Shown here: positions 54,483 through 62,395 of the stretch, one piece after another | Layout of the letters: every line of letters begins with the position of its first letter | Position numbering within the stretch: the first letter of the stretch is position 1 | NCBI GenBank assembly: GCA_002491195.1 | Contig: DKVL01000107.1 | Coordinates: 10,837 to 74,836, forward strand | Reading direction: 5' to 3' | Source of the DNA: Lachnospiraceae bacterium UBA7179 | GTDB lineage: Bacteria > Bacillota > Clostridia > Lachnospirales > Lachnospiraceae | DNA length: 64,000 nucleotides | Made by a program: the position numbers and the translations under genes | The notes under the pieces: generated by a model | Database searches by the model: none | Told to the model about the DNA's origin: nothing | What the model saw: only the letters and a program-made list of their open reading frames with translations

Positions 54483-55706
54483 TTACGACCGGTAATCCGC
54501 GTTGATCTTCACATAATCATACGTCAGGTCGCAGCCCCACGCCGTCGCGGTCTCTGCTCCCATCTTCATGTCGACAAGCACCGTAACCTCCGGCTCCGAC
54601 AAGATTTTTGTCGCTTCCTCCTCGCTGTAGTCCGTCGCTGCGCCATCCTTGTAGATCAGCAGTCTGCCTGCCTTGCTCTCAAAGAAAAGCTCCACCTTTT
54701 CCGGATCAAACTGCACGCCCGAGTAGCCAAGCGCACACAAAAACCTGCCAAAATTCGCATCATGACCATAAATCGCCGCCTTGCACAGGCTCGAACCGAT
54801 CACCGACTTTGCCAGGATTCTCGCCTCCTGCTTTGTCGCCGCGTTGATGACAGTCGTCTCGAACAGTGCCGTCGCGCCCTCTCCATCCCCTGCCATCTTT
54901 CTTGCAAGATAGGTATTGACAAAATCCAGCGCCTCGCAGAATTTGTCATACGCCTCGCCCTTTTCCTTGATTTCGGCGTTCCCCGCCAGTCCGTTTGCAA
55001 GCGCGAGACAAGTGTCATTTGTCGAGGTGTCGCCGTCGACGGATATCATATTGTAAGAATCAATAATGCTCTTGCTTAATGCCTCCTGCAAAAGTTCCTT
55101 GCTGATTGCCGCATCCGTTGTGATGTAGGCAAGCATCGTACACATATTCGGGTGAATCATTCCAGAGCCCTTGCTCATGCCGCCGATCGTGACAGTCTTA
55201 CCCTCAAGTTCCATCGTGACTGCGATTTCCTTGTTGACTGTATCAGTCGTCATGATTGCCCTGGAAGCTGTTGTTCCTGCCTCAATGGAGCCGTCTTTTG
55301 CCGCCGCGAGCTTCCGGATGCCCTCGTTAATGCGCTCCATTGGAAGCTGCATACCGATCACACCGGTGGAGCCTACCAGAACGGAATTTTCAGGAATATT
55401 TAACAGCCCCGACGCCGTCTGTGCCTCCCCGCGGCAGTAGTCCATGCCCTGCTTTCCCGTACAGGCATTCGCGATTCCTGCATTCACGATCACTGCCTGC
55501 GCATAAGGACTATTCTTTACAATCTCCTGATCCCACAGGACCGGCGCCGCTTTCACTACATTGGTCGTAAATGTCCCTGCCACTTTACACGGCGCACTGC
55601 TGTAGATCAGCGCCATATCCATCCTGTCCTTATACTTAATGTTTGCCGCCGTGCCCGCTGCCTCAAAACCCTTTGCGGCAGTCACGCCGCCCCTGATCTG
55701 TTCCAT
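54483..55706 (-). CDS. argJ: Bifunctional ornithine acetyltransferase/N-acetylglutamate synthase
   Basis: A 407-residue ArgJ preceded by GGAGG. It recycles the acetyl group from N-acetylornithine to glutamate. The self-cleavage region reads KGSGMIHPNMCTMLAYI: the nucleophile Thr is kept, but the residue before it is Cys where Ala is common. SVDGDTSTNDTCLALANG is another conserved block. It is first in the minus-strand series with argB and argD. Confidence 0.96.
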   Translation of the reverse strand: MEQIRGGVTAAKGFEAAGTAANIKYKDRMDMALIYSSAPCKVAGTFTTNVVKAAPVLWDQEIVKNSPYAQAVIVNAGIANACTGKQGMDYCRGEAQTASGLLNIPENSVLVGSTGVIGMQLPMERINEGIRKLAAAKDGSIEAGTTASRAIMTTDTVNKEIAVTMELEGKTVTIGGMSKGSGMIHPNMCTMLAYITTDAAISKELLQEALSKSIIDSYNMISVDGDTSTNDTCLALANGLAGNAEIKEKGEAYDKFCEALDFVNTYLARKMAGDGEGATALFETTVINAATKQEARILAKSVIGSSLCKAAIYGHDANFGRFLCALGYSGVQFDPEKVELFFESKAGRLLIYKDGAATDYSEEEATKILSEPEVTVLVDMKMGAETATAWGCDLTYDYVKINADYRS

Positions 55707-55737
55707 CGTCTAATCCTCCTATCATGAGAACATTCCT

Positions 55738-55846
55738 GGTTACAGTTCACTTGTCAACGCAGTGAAAATCGTGCGCCAAATTGATGCTGTTTACGCCTTC
55801 CTGAAATGAAATTATGCCAAAATCATACAGGGCGTGAACAGTAACC
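55738..55846. repeat. Inverted-repeat element upstream of argJ
   Basis: GGTTACAGTTCAC (55738-55750) and GTGAACAGTAACC (55834-55846) are 13-bp inverted repeats with one mismatch, bounding about 83 bases without a gene. The element lies in the argJ leader, 32 bases before its start. A similar arm pair encloses much of the argG leader (59368-59533), and the word recurs at 23401-23640. Confidence 0.65.
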
Positions 55847-55884
55847 ATTCCTGTCCCTATATTGCTATTATCTATTCAAATCCG

Positions 55885-56025
55885 TCAATAAACTACCTTG
55901 ATGTGCATTCCCGGCATCCACTCGGCCATCTCTATATGATGCTGTTCCAATTGCACCCGCGGATTCAGAAAAACCAATTCCGTGCATGCAAAACAGCACG
56001 GATAATTATCTTTATTTGTGAACAT
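55885..56025 (-). CDS. Possible 46-residue Cys-containing small protein
   Basis: An ATG at 56025 opens a frame reading MFTNKDNYPCCFACTELVFL and ending MAEWMPGMHIKVVY. It follows the stop of the 56041 gene by 15 bases with only a weak GGGATTGG-like ribosome site. A CCxxC cluster and several Met residues stand out. It may be a real small gene or a fragment; I recognise no family. Confidence 0.3.
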   Translation of the reverse strand: MFTNKDNYPCCFACTELVFLNPRVQLEQHHIEMAEWMPGMHIKVVY

Positions 56026-56040
56026 CCAATCCCGTACTTT

Positions 56041-56826
56041 TTATTCGATCAAGTGCCCATAAAAATATTTACACCCTCTCTGATACGTTTCCTTCGGCAG
56101 CTGGTCAATATAGTCCAAAATTGCACCAATTTTCTCCTCGCCGACAAGTTCATCAGGTCTGACTGGACACGCTATCCCTGTATTGTTCGACAGGATCGAC
56201 GGAATTTCTGCACTGTAAAACGGCTCATTGTTCGTCATGCAATAAATCGCAGTCTGCATCAACCGTTTTGTAAAATCGCCGAGAAACATTTCTCTTCCAT
56301 CATAGTAATAACTGTCCAGATCATGATTTTCCCGAAACGCTAAAAAGGCCTCTCCAATCTGTTCCGTCGTATATTGCCCATATTTCCCCTCCGGCAATCC
56401 ATCCGGCGGTGCAAAATGCAACATTCCATTTAAAATAAACGCGATCTCGCCTGCTATAACGGTATCTGACCAGAGATCATGCAGTGCCAGAAGATATGGG
56501 ATCGACTGATACGACAAGGACTCTGTGACCGACACCAGAAAAGTTCTAAAATCATCATAGTCATCGGGATTTTCAAAAAAGTTCATCAACAGCTCAAAAT
56601 CATCATGGTTGCAGACCGCCATAAAGATCCGCATCCCTACGCTGAGCACTTCTCTCTGTTTCGACTTTGTAAAACAATTTACAAAATCGCCTTTTCCGCT
56701 AAAATCGCCCTTTTGAAACGCCATCAGGTACTCGATCAACCAGTACGCATCACTGTCGTACTGTTCATCATTGTGCTGTATCTCTTTCAGCCAGAAGCTC
56801 TCATATAATTCCTGCACCGTTCCCAT
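56041..56826 (-). CDS. Immunity-like protein, possibly Imm47
   Basis: The start at 56826 (MGTVQE) has AAGGAAG upstream; 261 residues. A soluble acidic helical protein: AVCNHDDFELLMNFFENPDDYDDFR, SVTESLSYQSIPYLLALHDLWSD, and DYIDQLPKETYQRG. The pattern recalls the Imm47 immunity family of polymorphic toxin systems, from memory only. No toxin gene is near. It is followed in the same direction by a possible small frame. Confidence 0.55.
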   Translation of the reverse strand: MGTVQELYESFWLKEIQHNDEQYDSDAYWLIEYLMAFQKGDFSGKGDFVNCFTKSKQREVLSVGMRIFMAVCNHDDFELLMNFFENPDDYDDFRTFLVSVTESLSYQSIPYLLALHDLWSDTVIAGEIAFILNGMLHFAPPDGLPEGKYGQYTTEQIGEAFLAFRENHDLDSYYYDGREMFLGDFTKRLMQTAIYCMTNNEPFYSAEIPSILSNNTGIACPVRPDELVGEEKIGAILDYIDQLPKETYQRGCKYFYGHLIE

Positions 56827-56859
56827 AAACCTGCTTCCTTCCATATCATATATGACAAT

Positions 56860-57303
56860 TCATTTGTTAAACGCCTCAATATTTTCACTGTTGAGCACAA
56901 AATCGTAATAGTTCAGATCCTCGCGCTGTTTCCAGCCAACACTATGCCAGAATGCATTTCCGATATCATTTTTGGTAAACGCGATCAGGCTCACCTTATT
57001 GATCTTCTCCTCCTTCAGCGCGTCCATACAGAATACGACCATCGCCTTGCCGATCCCGCGCCTGCGGTACTCTGGATCAACACATACATGATACAGACAG
57101 CCGCGTCTGCCGTCGTGTCCGCACAGAATCGCACCCACTACCTTCTGGTCCTCCACAGCCACTACGCTTGTCGTGGGATTACGTCTTAAGAAACGCTCCA
57201 CGCCCTCTCTCGAATCGTCAATGCTTCTGATGGCAAATCCCTTGATCGTCATCCACAACGCCCGCACCTGGTCATAATCCTCAACCGTCATCAACCTTAC
57301 CAT
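56860..57303 (-). CDS. GNAT-family N-acetyltransferase
   Basis: The start at 57303 (MVRLMTVEDYDQVR) matches a typical GNAT N-terminus; 147 residues. The acetyl-CoA loop is VDPEYRRRGIGKAMV (R/Q-x-x-G-x-G/A), preceded by VVAVEDQKVVGAILCGHDG and followed by INKVSLIAFTKNDIGNAFWHSVGW. The substrate cannot be predicted. It is 33 bases upstream of the immunity-like gene and probably co-transcribed. The 57304-57470 gap shows no gene. Confidence 0.9.
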   Translation of the reverse strand: MVRLMTVEDYDQVRALWMTIKGFAIRSIDDSREGVERFLRRNPTTSVVAVEDQKVVGAILCGHDGRRGCLYHVCVDPEYRRRGIGKAMVVFCMDALKEEKINKVSLIAFTKNDIGNAFWHSVGWKQREDLNYYDFVLNSENIEAFNK

Positions 57304-57470
57304 ACCCAATCTGCCATCCTTCCTAAAAACATGCCGCGATCCAGCCCTGCAAACTGTAACACAGAACACTTCCTAATAAATCGTACTTTTCCATAATAGT
57401 TGATTGTCATAAGAAATACAACTATTTTCACCAAATTATAAAAAAAACCCAATAACCTAACCGCCGCCAG

Positions 57471-58511
57471 TTAAATATCAAGTGTTGTCCAATGATACGC
57501 ACTGTGCAATAATTCCTGCCCGTCAAGATATCTGCAGACGATCTCATACACCTGGTCAAATGACAAAACCTGATTAGCCTGCAGTGTAATGTTCGTATGT
57601 CCATAAAAGATCGTTCTCTTCTGTGTATTCCCACTGTCCGTCTCCGCCCGGTAATGCGTGTATTCCTGCCCATGGTACAACCGGATTTCCAAAGTGTACT
57701 CCCCGGAGCCGCCAGCAATCTGCAGATAATTTCCCCCCACAGAGTCCTCCAAAATCAAATAATACAGCATCAATCCGTCCAACTCCAGGATTGCCTTTTC
57801 CAACTCCTCTTTCCCAGGGTCGATCAACACTCTTCCATCAAACAGCAGAGAACGGGATTTGACCTGCTTTCTGCCGGAACATAATACACCCAGCCGCTCT
57901 TTAAGAACATTTGTTTCTATCGCTGATTGACATTGATATCTCTTCGAAATGTTTTCCAGGACAAGGAACGCTTCGCGAATATGCCCTGTCAACACGCACA
58001 GTGCGATCCATTTCAGATAGAAATCGATATCGAACTTTGCCATCGAAGAGTAATTCCACCGCCATGCAGTAGTCTTACCTGCAAATTTCCCAAGCAATTT
58101 GTGATCATCCTCATACTCGCGCATCAGCGGAAATACAAACCGGGCAAGATACGCCCATATCATAGCGCCGACAGATTCCATATCACTGTCACTGGAAATC
58201 AGAAAGAACACATTTGACTTCTCGCACAGCGCCCCGATCTGCCGTTCGAAAATATTCTTCCCTTTTTTGTACTGCTCGTCCTTTAATGCCGAAACCAGCT
58301 CTTCCACCTCCGGGTACTCAAGCGCTGCAAAAATACTGATTTCCCCCAGATTTCCATGCTGTCTCACAGAACCAAGGATCAATCGCAGTTTTATAATCTT
58401 ACCCGATACCGCCTTTTGATAGGTTCCCTTTTTTCTGCCCTTCTGGTATCCTTCCTGCATCAGGAGCCGTTCCATAACCACCAAAAGCTCGTTGAACTTT
58501 TCTTTAACCAT
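57471..58511 (-). CDS. Hypothetical protein
   Basis: A 346-residue soluble protein with GGGGG upstream. The N-terminus (FNELLVVMERLLMQEGYQKGRKKGTYQKAV) resembles DUF4304-like proteins that begin with a short helical pair, followed by FFLISSDSDMESVGAMIWAYL and ITLQANQVLSFDQVYEIVCRYL at the end. No catalytic motif is seen. It lies between immunity-like genes, which is weak context for a similar role. Not recognised with confidence. Confidence 0.6.
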   Translation of the reverse strand: MVKEKFNELLVVMERLLMQEGYQKGRKKGTYQKAVSGKIIKLRLILGSVRQHGNLGEISIFAALEYPEVEELVSALKDEQYKKGKNIFERQIGALCEKSNVFFLISSDSDMESVGAMIWAYLARFVFPLMREYEDDHKLLGKFAGKTTAWRWNYSSMAKFDIDFYLKWIALCVLTGHIREAFLVLENISKRYQCQSAIETNVLKERLGVLCSGRKQVKSRSLLFDGRVLIDPGKEELEKAILELDGLMLYYLILEDSVGGNYLQIAGGSGEYTLEIRLYHGQEYTHYRAETDSGNTQKRTIFYGHTNITLQANQVLSFDQVYEIVCRYLDGQELLHSAYHWTTLDI

Positions 58512-58531
58512 TTTTTATCCCCCTAATCCCC

Positions 58532-59008
58532 CTAATCCCAATACGCCTCTATATAGAGGATTGTTCCCGTCTCATTGATATAGACCTGCGTCGACAATTG
58601 ATCCGTCACCGCAATATCATCCTGAAACGCATAAGTCGCATGCTGCTCCTTCCCAAGACTTCTCCATCTCTGCCCTTTCACTTCATCGGGCTCATAGTAC
58701 AATTCAATGTCCTCACACACATCGCCCATTGCCATTTCCTGCAGTTCGCCACGGATATCATGGTCATAAAAGGCAAAGATATAAAGCCAATGGTTCACCA
58801 ACCCGATCCCGCCCGTAGACCTGCTGCACCACGCAATCTCTGATGTCTCCGGCAAATCTGGAAAATGATTATAAACCGGTTCCGTCTCTGTGCTTGTCAT
58901 AACGGTATCCCTGCCCTTAGCGCCCAGCGCACACAAAACGAGCAGCCCAAACCAGACGCCTCCAATTGCCAGTACCAGTAAAATCATTCGAATCCTTTTT
59001 TTGCCCAT
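58532..59008 (-). CDS. Hypothetical single-pass membrane protein
   Basis: The start at 59008 (MGKKRIRMILL) is preferred for the nearby GGGAG and the direct membrane segment; 158 residues. One N-terminal helix (MILLVLAIGGVWFGLLVLCALGA) is followed by an extracellular domain with Cys pairs and aromatic residues (GLVNHWLYIFAFYDHDIRGE, then TQVYINETGTILYIEAYWD). It lies 20 bases upstream of the 57471 gene. Family unknown. Confidence 0.6.
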   Translation of the reverse strand: MGKKRIRMILLVLAIGGVWFGLLVLCALGAKGRDTVMTSTETEPVYNHFPDLPETSEIAWCSRSTGGIGLVNHWLYIFAFYDHDIRGELQEMAMGDVCEDIELYYEPDEVKGQRWRSLGKEQHATYAFQDDIAVTDQLSTQVYINETGTILYIEAYWD

Positions 59009-59215
59009 CTTTTTCCCAACTCCCTTTTCAAAAAGTATCCCTTTCCAATTTATTTTTTCATCAACTTCCGAATTTATATATTTGATTATAAAATAGATAC
59101 CTGGTGCCTGCAATATATATTTATAAGCCCGCTTTCAATGGCTACACAATTCCGGCAAAAGTCTTTTGTCTGCTTCTGCGCAATTTTGTGTTGTGAATTT
59201 TTATGCGTTCTATTG

Positions 59216-59321
59216 TGTATATTATTCATTTTATTCTTTATATTTTACACTTTTATTCAGTCTTGTCAATTAAAAAATGTATAATTTTACACTTGATTTA
59301 TGTATTGCAATGATGTATAGT
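59216..59321 (+). promoter_or_regulatory. argG promoter with ARG-box-like sites
   Basis: Promoter: TTGATT (59293-59298), 17 bases, TATAGT (59316-59321). Upstream are three sites like the arginine-repressor consensus (TGnATAnnnATTCA type): TGTATATTATTCA near 59216-59229, ACACTTTTATTCAGT near 59247-59261 and TGTATAATTTTACA at 59278-59291. Spaced AT-rich boxes next to the -35 suggest ArgR control. The region is very AT-rich, so single boxes could be chance; the cluster is what counts. The rest of the 59009-59215 gap holds nothing clear. Confidence 0.6.
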
Positions 59322-59367
59322 AGCAATAGCATATTGAAACTGCCTGATACATAAGAAGCAGTTTAAT

Positions 59368-59533
59368 CGTTACTGTCCACACAGAGCTTAGCATTTACTG
59401 CTAATTATGACTTTACAAGCCACATACAAGAACGTACATGTGGCGAGCAAAAATCCATTTTGCGACAAGTCTGCTCGTTTCGCAGTTTTTGCATGGATTT
59501 TTACCTGTTTCTGGAGCGGAGTAAACAGTAACG
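59368..59533 (+). other. Structured argG leader with long-range inverted repeat
   Basis: CGTTACTGT (59368-59376) can pair with ACAGTAACG (59525-59533), enclosing about 150 bases. Inside are GCCACAT/ATGTGGC (59419-59425 with 59438-59444) and a perfect 10-bp pair AAAAATCCAT/ATGGATTTTT (59449-59458 with 59493-59502). GCGAGCA/TGCTCG and TGCGA/TCGCA give alternative inner pairings. It ends about 60 bases before the argG start. It could be an RNA regulator or an inserted palindromic element of the 55738 family. No T-box sequence was found. Confidence 0.55.
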
Positions 59534-59594
59534 TTTCATACCTGTTTCTACATTTTATGTGCAAATTTTATTTACAAAAAGGAGAATCTACATT

Positions 59595-60821
59595 ATGAAA
59601 GAAAAAGTAGTACTGGCCTATTCCGGCGGCCTTGACACCACCGCGATCATTCCATGGTTAAAGGAGAACTTTGACTACGAAGTCATCTGTGTCTGCGTAG
59701 ACTGCGGGCAGGAGGAGGAGCTTGACGGGCTCGAGGAGCGCGCAAAATCCTGCGGCGCGGAGAAACTTTATATTGAAAACGTGATCGATGAGTTCTGCGA
59801 CGAGTACATTGTGCCCTGCGTGCAGGCAAACGCCATCTATGAAAATAAATACCTGCTCGGCACCTCCATGGCAAGACCGCTCATCGCAAAAAAACTTGTA
59901 GAAATTGCCAGAAAAGAGGGCGCTACCGCAATCTGCCACGGCGCTACCGGCAAGGGCAATGACCAGATCCGTTTTGAACTCGGCATCAAGGCATTAGCTC
60001 CCGACATCAAGATCATCGCCGCATGGAGAAATGACAAGTGGACAATGGATTCCCGCGAGTCTGAGATCGCATACTGCAAGGCGCATGGCATTCACCTTCC
60101 ATTCTCAGCAGACAGCTCCTACAGCCGCGACAGAAATATCTGGCATATCAGCCATGAGGGACTGGAACTCGAAGATCCTGCAAATGAGCCAAATTATGAC
60201 CATCTGCTGGTACTTGGCACTACACCTGAGAAAGCGCCGGACGAGGGCGAATATGTGACGATGACATTCGAGAAAGGTGTTCCAAAGTCCATAAACGGCA
60301 AGGAGATGAAAGTTTCGGAAATTATCAAAGAGTTGAACAGACTCGGCGGAAAGCATGGCATCGGCATCGTTGATATCGTTGAGAACCGTGTCGTTGGCAT
60401 GAAGTCCCGCGGCGTCTATGAGACACCTGGCGGAACCATTCTGATGGAGGCACACCAGCAGCTTGAGGAACTGATCCTTGACCGCGACACCTACACCCTG
60501 AAAAAAGAAATGGGCAATAAATTTGCCGACACCGTATACGAAGGAAAATGGTTCACGCCAAAGCGCGAGGCGATCCAGGCATTTATCGAGAAAACGCAGG
60601 AATATGTGACTGGCGAAGTGAAGTTCAAGCTCTATAAAGGAAACATCATCAAGGCCGGCGAGACAAGTCCGTACTCCCTGTACAATGAAAGCATTGCTTC
60701 CTTCACGACCGGCGACTTGTACGACCACCACGACGCAGAGGGCTTTATCAACCTCTTTGGTCTGTCCTGCAAGGTCCGCGCGATGAAGATGCAGGAAAAT
60801 GAAAAAAATCAAAAGGCATAA
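59595..60821 (+). CDS. argG: Argininosuccinate synthase
   Basis: The start at 59595 ([16 protein letters not shown]) has GGAG ten bases upstream; 408 residues. The ATP-binding SGGLDT loop is at about 10-15 and the citrulline/aspartate-binding motifs follow ([15 protein letters not shown], then [12 protein letters not shown] and [15 protein letters not shown]). It condenses citrulline with aspartate to argininosuccinate using ATP. It is monocistronic, with its own promoter and terminator; argH is not in the window. Confidence 0.97.
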   Translation: MKEKVVLAYSGGLDTTAIIPWLKENFDYEVICVCVDCGQEEELDGLEERAKSCGAEKLYIENVIDEFCDEYIVPCVQANAIYENKYLLGTSMARPLIAKKLVEIARKEGATAICHGATGKGNDQIRFELGIKALAPDIKIIAAWRNDKWTMDSRESEIAYCKAHGIHLPFSADSSYSRDRNIWHISHEGLELEDPANEPNYDHLLVLGTTPEKAPDEGEYVTMTFEKGVPKSINGKEMKVSEIIKELNRLGGKHGIGIVDIVENRVVGMKSRGVYETPGGTILMEAHQQLEELILDRDTYTLKKEMGNKFADTVYEGKWFTPKREAIQAFIEKTQEYVTGEVKFKLYKGNIIKAGETSPYSLYNESIASFTTGDLYDHHDAEGFINLFGLSCKVRAMKMQENEKNQKA

Positions 60822-60840
60822 ACTATATGCCTTTTGATTT
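60806..60840 (+). terminator. argG terminator overlapping the stop codon
   Basis: AAATCAAAAGGCATA (60806-60820) and TATGCCTTTTGATTT (60826-60840) form a perfect 15-bp stem with a 5-base loop and T-rich end. The stem contains the last codons and stop of argG. Confidence 0.85.
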
Positions 60841-60898
60841 GCTAAGTCATTTATAAAAAACGCAAGGGCAGTGTTCTTTCCAGATAAAGAGATACATT

Positions 60899-61174
60899 AT
60901 GAATATACTTAACGTGATTACATTCTATCTGTTCGTTATAAACATAACCGGCTTTGCCGTGATGGGCATTGACAAGAAAAAGGCGGTCGAACACCGCTGG
61001 CGTGTCCGTGAATCCACACTTTTTCTCATTGCTCTCATCGGCGGAAGCGCTGGTTCGATCCTGGGTATGCGGGTATTCCATCACAAGACCAGACACTGGT
61101 ATTTTGCATATGGAATGCCGCTGATCCTGATCCTGCAGATCTTACTTGCAGTGCTGATTATTAAGAGGGGATGA
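60899..61174 (+). CDS. DUF1294 small membrane protein
   Basis: A 91-residue protein with three hydrophobic helices. The DUF1294 signature is present: GIDKKKAVEHRWRVRESTLFLIALIGGSAGSILGMRVFHHKTRHWYF. The family is widespread and of unknown role. It lies just after argG's terminator; AAAGAG precedes the start. Its stop overlaps a hairpin at 61160-61191. Confidence 0.88.
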   Translation: MNILNVITFYLFVINITGFAVMGIDKKKAVEHRWRVRESTLFLIALIGGSAGSILGMRVFHHKTRHWYFAYGMPLILILQILLAVLIIKRG

Positions 61175-61191
61175 ACGATTCCCCTCTTAAT
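61160..61191. terminator. Terminator between DUF1294 and the type III toxin gene
   Basis: ATTAAGAGGGGA (61160-61171) pairs with TCCCCTCTTAAT (61180-61191), a perfect 12-bp stem with an 8-base loop, placed on the stop codon of the DUF1294 gene and 13 bases beyond the convergent toxin gene. Confidence 0.75.
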
Positions 61192-61203
61192 TACCAACAC
61201 TAT

Positions 61204-61689
61204 TTAATCCTGTTCCTCATCTTTGGACAACTTTTCTAATATATAATCCAAATCTGTAATAACAATTTTTATTCCCTTTCTATACAAACGGATTACTTTT
61301 CGCATCAGCCCATTTAATTCAGAAGCTAACTCTGGATTAATCGTAACTGGAACACTATTATTTTCAATACGATATTCGCTCTCAATATATTCAGGTGTCA
61401 CTGGACATGCATTTTGAATCAGAAATGCCCTATATTGTCCATTCACATAACCGAATCTTATTCCATCATAATTGGGATATCTTTTTATTTTTTCCTTATA
61501 TATACGATTGTATTTATCTACTTTGGAAGATATAGGAATCATCCAATAATATCCCTCGTCCTGAAAACAATAAAAACATGGACGTCCATGTTTCCCATAC
61601 TCATCTTCTTCTTTATTTCCCATTAAATTGCACCTAGAAAAACGACGATAATATTCATCCGTAATATAATAAAATTTACCTGATTCCAT
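61204..61689 (-). CDS. CptN/ToxN-like type III toxin endoribonuclease
   Basis: A 161-residue protein with AGGAGG before the start. Blocks FYYITDEYYRRFSRCNLMGNKE, GRPCFYCFQDEGYYWMIPISSKVDKY and IRFGYVNGQYRAFLIQNACPVTPEYI fit, from memory, the CptIN branch of type III toxins (ToxN/AbiQ superfamily), which cut RNA and are held inactive by a repeat RNA. The upstream hairpin (61710-61737) and repeat RNA (61747-61830) support this: antitoxin repeats, a terminator, then the toxin is the classic order. The terminator lets toxin be made at a low rate. Confidence 0.75.
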   Translation of the reverse strand: MESGKFYYITDEYYRRFSRCNLMGNKEEDEYGKHGRPCFYCFQDEGYYWMIPISSKVDKYNRIYKEKIKRYPNYDGIRFGYVNGQYRAFLIQNACPVTPEYIESEYRIENNSVPVTINPELASELNGLMRKVIRLYRKGIKIVITDLDYILEKLSKDEEQD

Positions 61690-61709
61690 ATTCCTCCTTC
61701 GTACATAAA

Positions 61710-61737
61710 ATTACCCCACTGGAAACAGTAGGGTAAT
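61710..61737 (-). terminator. Attenuating terminator between antitoxin RNA and toxin
   Basis: ATTACCCCACTG (61710-61721) pairs with CAGTAGGGTAAT (61726-61737) with one mismatch around a 4-base loop; on the minus strand it is followed by TTTTATG. It lies 20 bases before the toxin start, where type III loci have a leaky terminator. Confidence 0.75.
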
Positions 61738-61746
61738 CATTTGAAT

Positions 61747-61830
61747 CCCAGCCTTTTATTAGCCGCATACTGGGTAGCGGAAAATATTTGTACCTGTACC
61801 TTTTTGTTATGTCGATATACAGTCCCGACA
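61747..61830 (-). ncRNA. Type III antitoxin RNA, two diverged repeats
   Basis: Two units spaced about 47-48 bases align on the minus strand. Unit 1 pairs CTGTA (61822-61818) with TACAG (61798-61794); unit 2 pairs CCCAG (61774-61770) with CTGGG (61751-61747). The stems differ in sequence but both pair, so the change is compensated. Both units have an A-rich run (AAAAAGG or AAAAGG) before the 3' arm, and CAAAT after it, as in pseudoknot antitoxin repeats. The RNA is made from the promoter at 61865-61893 and ends at the hairpin 61710-61737. Confidence 0.65.
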
Positions 61831-61864
61831 GAATAGGAAGAAATCAAATCGATTTCTTATATTT

Positions 61865-61893
61865 AGCATACTCAATTATGCCGAAACATTCAA
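61865..61893 (-). promoter_or_regulatory. Promoter of the type III antitoxin RNA
   Basis: TTGAAT (61893-61888), 17 bases and TATGCT (61870-61865) on the minus strand. The transcript would begin near 61858 and first form an AAGAAATC/GATTTCTT hairpin (about 61837-61857) before the repeats. The remaining gap to 61964 is AT-rich without features. Confidence 0.6.
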
Positions 61894-61964
61894 CAAACAA
61901 ATTATAAATATTTTATAAAATACATTTCATTACTATTCAAATTCCCCTCTTAATTGATTGTCAT

Positions 61965-62288
61965 TTAATGATGCAAATCCAGAAAACCATCAACCGTTGT
62001 ACGGAATAACGCTTCTGAAAAATTGAGTCTCAAAAGCTTTTCCCCCTGAACCGCAAAATATGCCGTTGTCTTATCCGTGATCACTTTAAAGAGCGATTCT
62101 ATTCCATGCCCCTCAATGTCAAACAAATAGCCAAATTCGACCTTCGTATATGCCAGGTTTTCGTAATCCACCTTTTCCTGCAAAATGTTTAACGCCGCAT
62201 TGGCGATCTGCTCTTTCAACTCTTTGTTCGCAATTTCATTCCGCTCATTTGGCTGTTTTGCCTGATTTTTCTTTTTGAAAAAATTCAT
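61965..62288 (-). CDS. Hypothetical small protein
   Basis: A 107-residue protein after GAGGGG. A basic N-terminus (FFKKKNQAKQPNERNE) and a helix are followed by a compact beta-rich domain (YTKVEFGYLFDIEGHGIESLFKVITDKTTAYFAVQGEKLLRLNFSE). No family recognised. It belongs to a run of small minus-strand genes (to 63736) that look like immunity proteins. Confidence 0.6.
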   Translation of the reverse strand: MNFFKKKNQAKQPNERNEIANKELKEQIANAALNILQEKVDYENLAYTKVEFGYLFDIEGHGIESLFKVITDKTTAYFAVQGEKLLRLNFSEALFRTTVDGFLDLHH

Positions 62289-62395
62289 ATCCTGTTCCCC
62301 TCTGTTCTCAATTGAGTCTGATGCGTTTACAAAACTTTTAGCATCATACTAATCCCCATATCTTTAGCAATGCATTTTCCTATATGCTTCTCAAA

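Noticed and set aside
59322..59594. T-box riboswitch in the argG leader
   Set aside because: The conserved T-box sequence (GGGTGGNACCGCG-like) is absent, so tRNA sensing is not supported.
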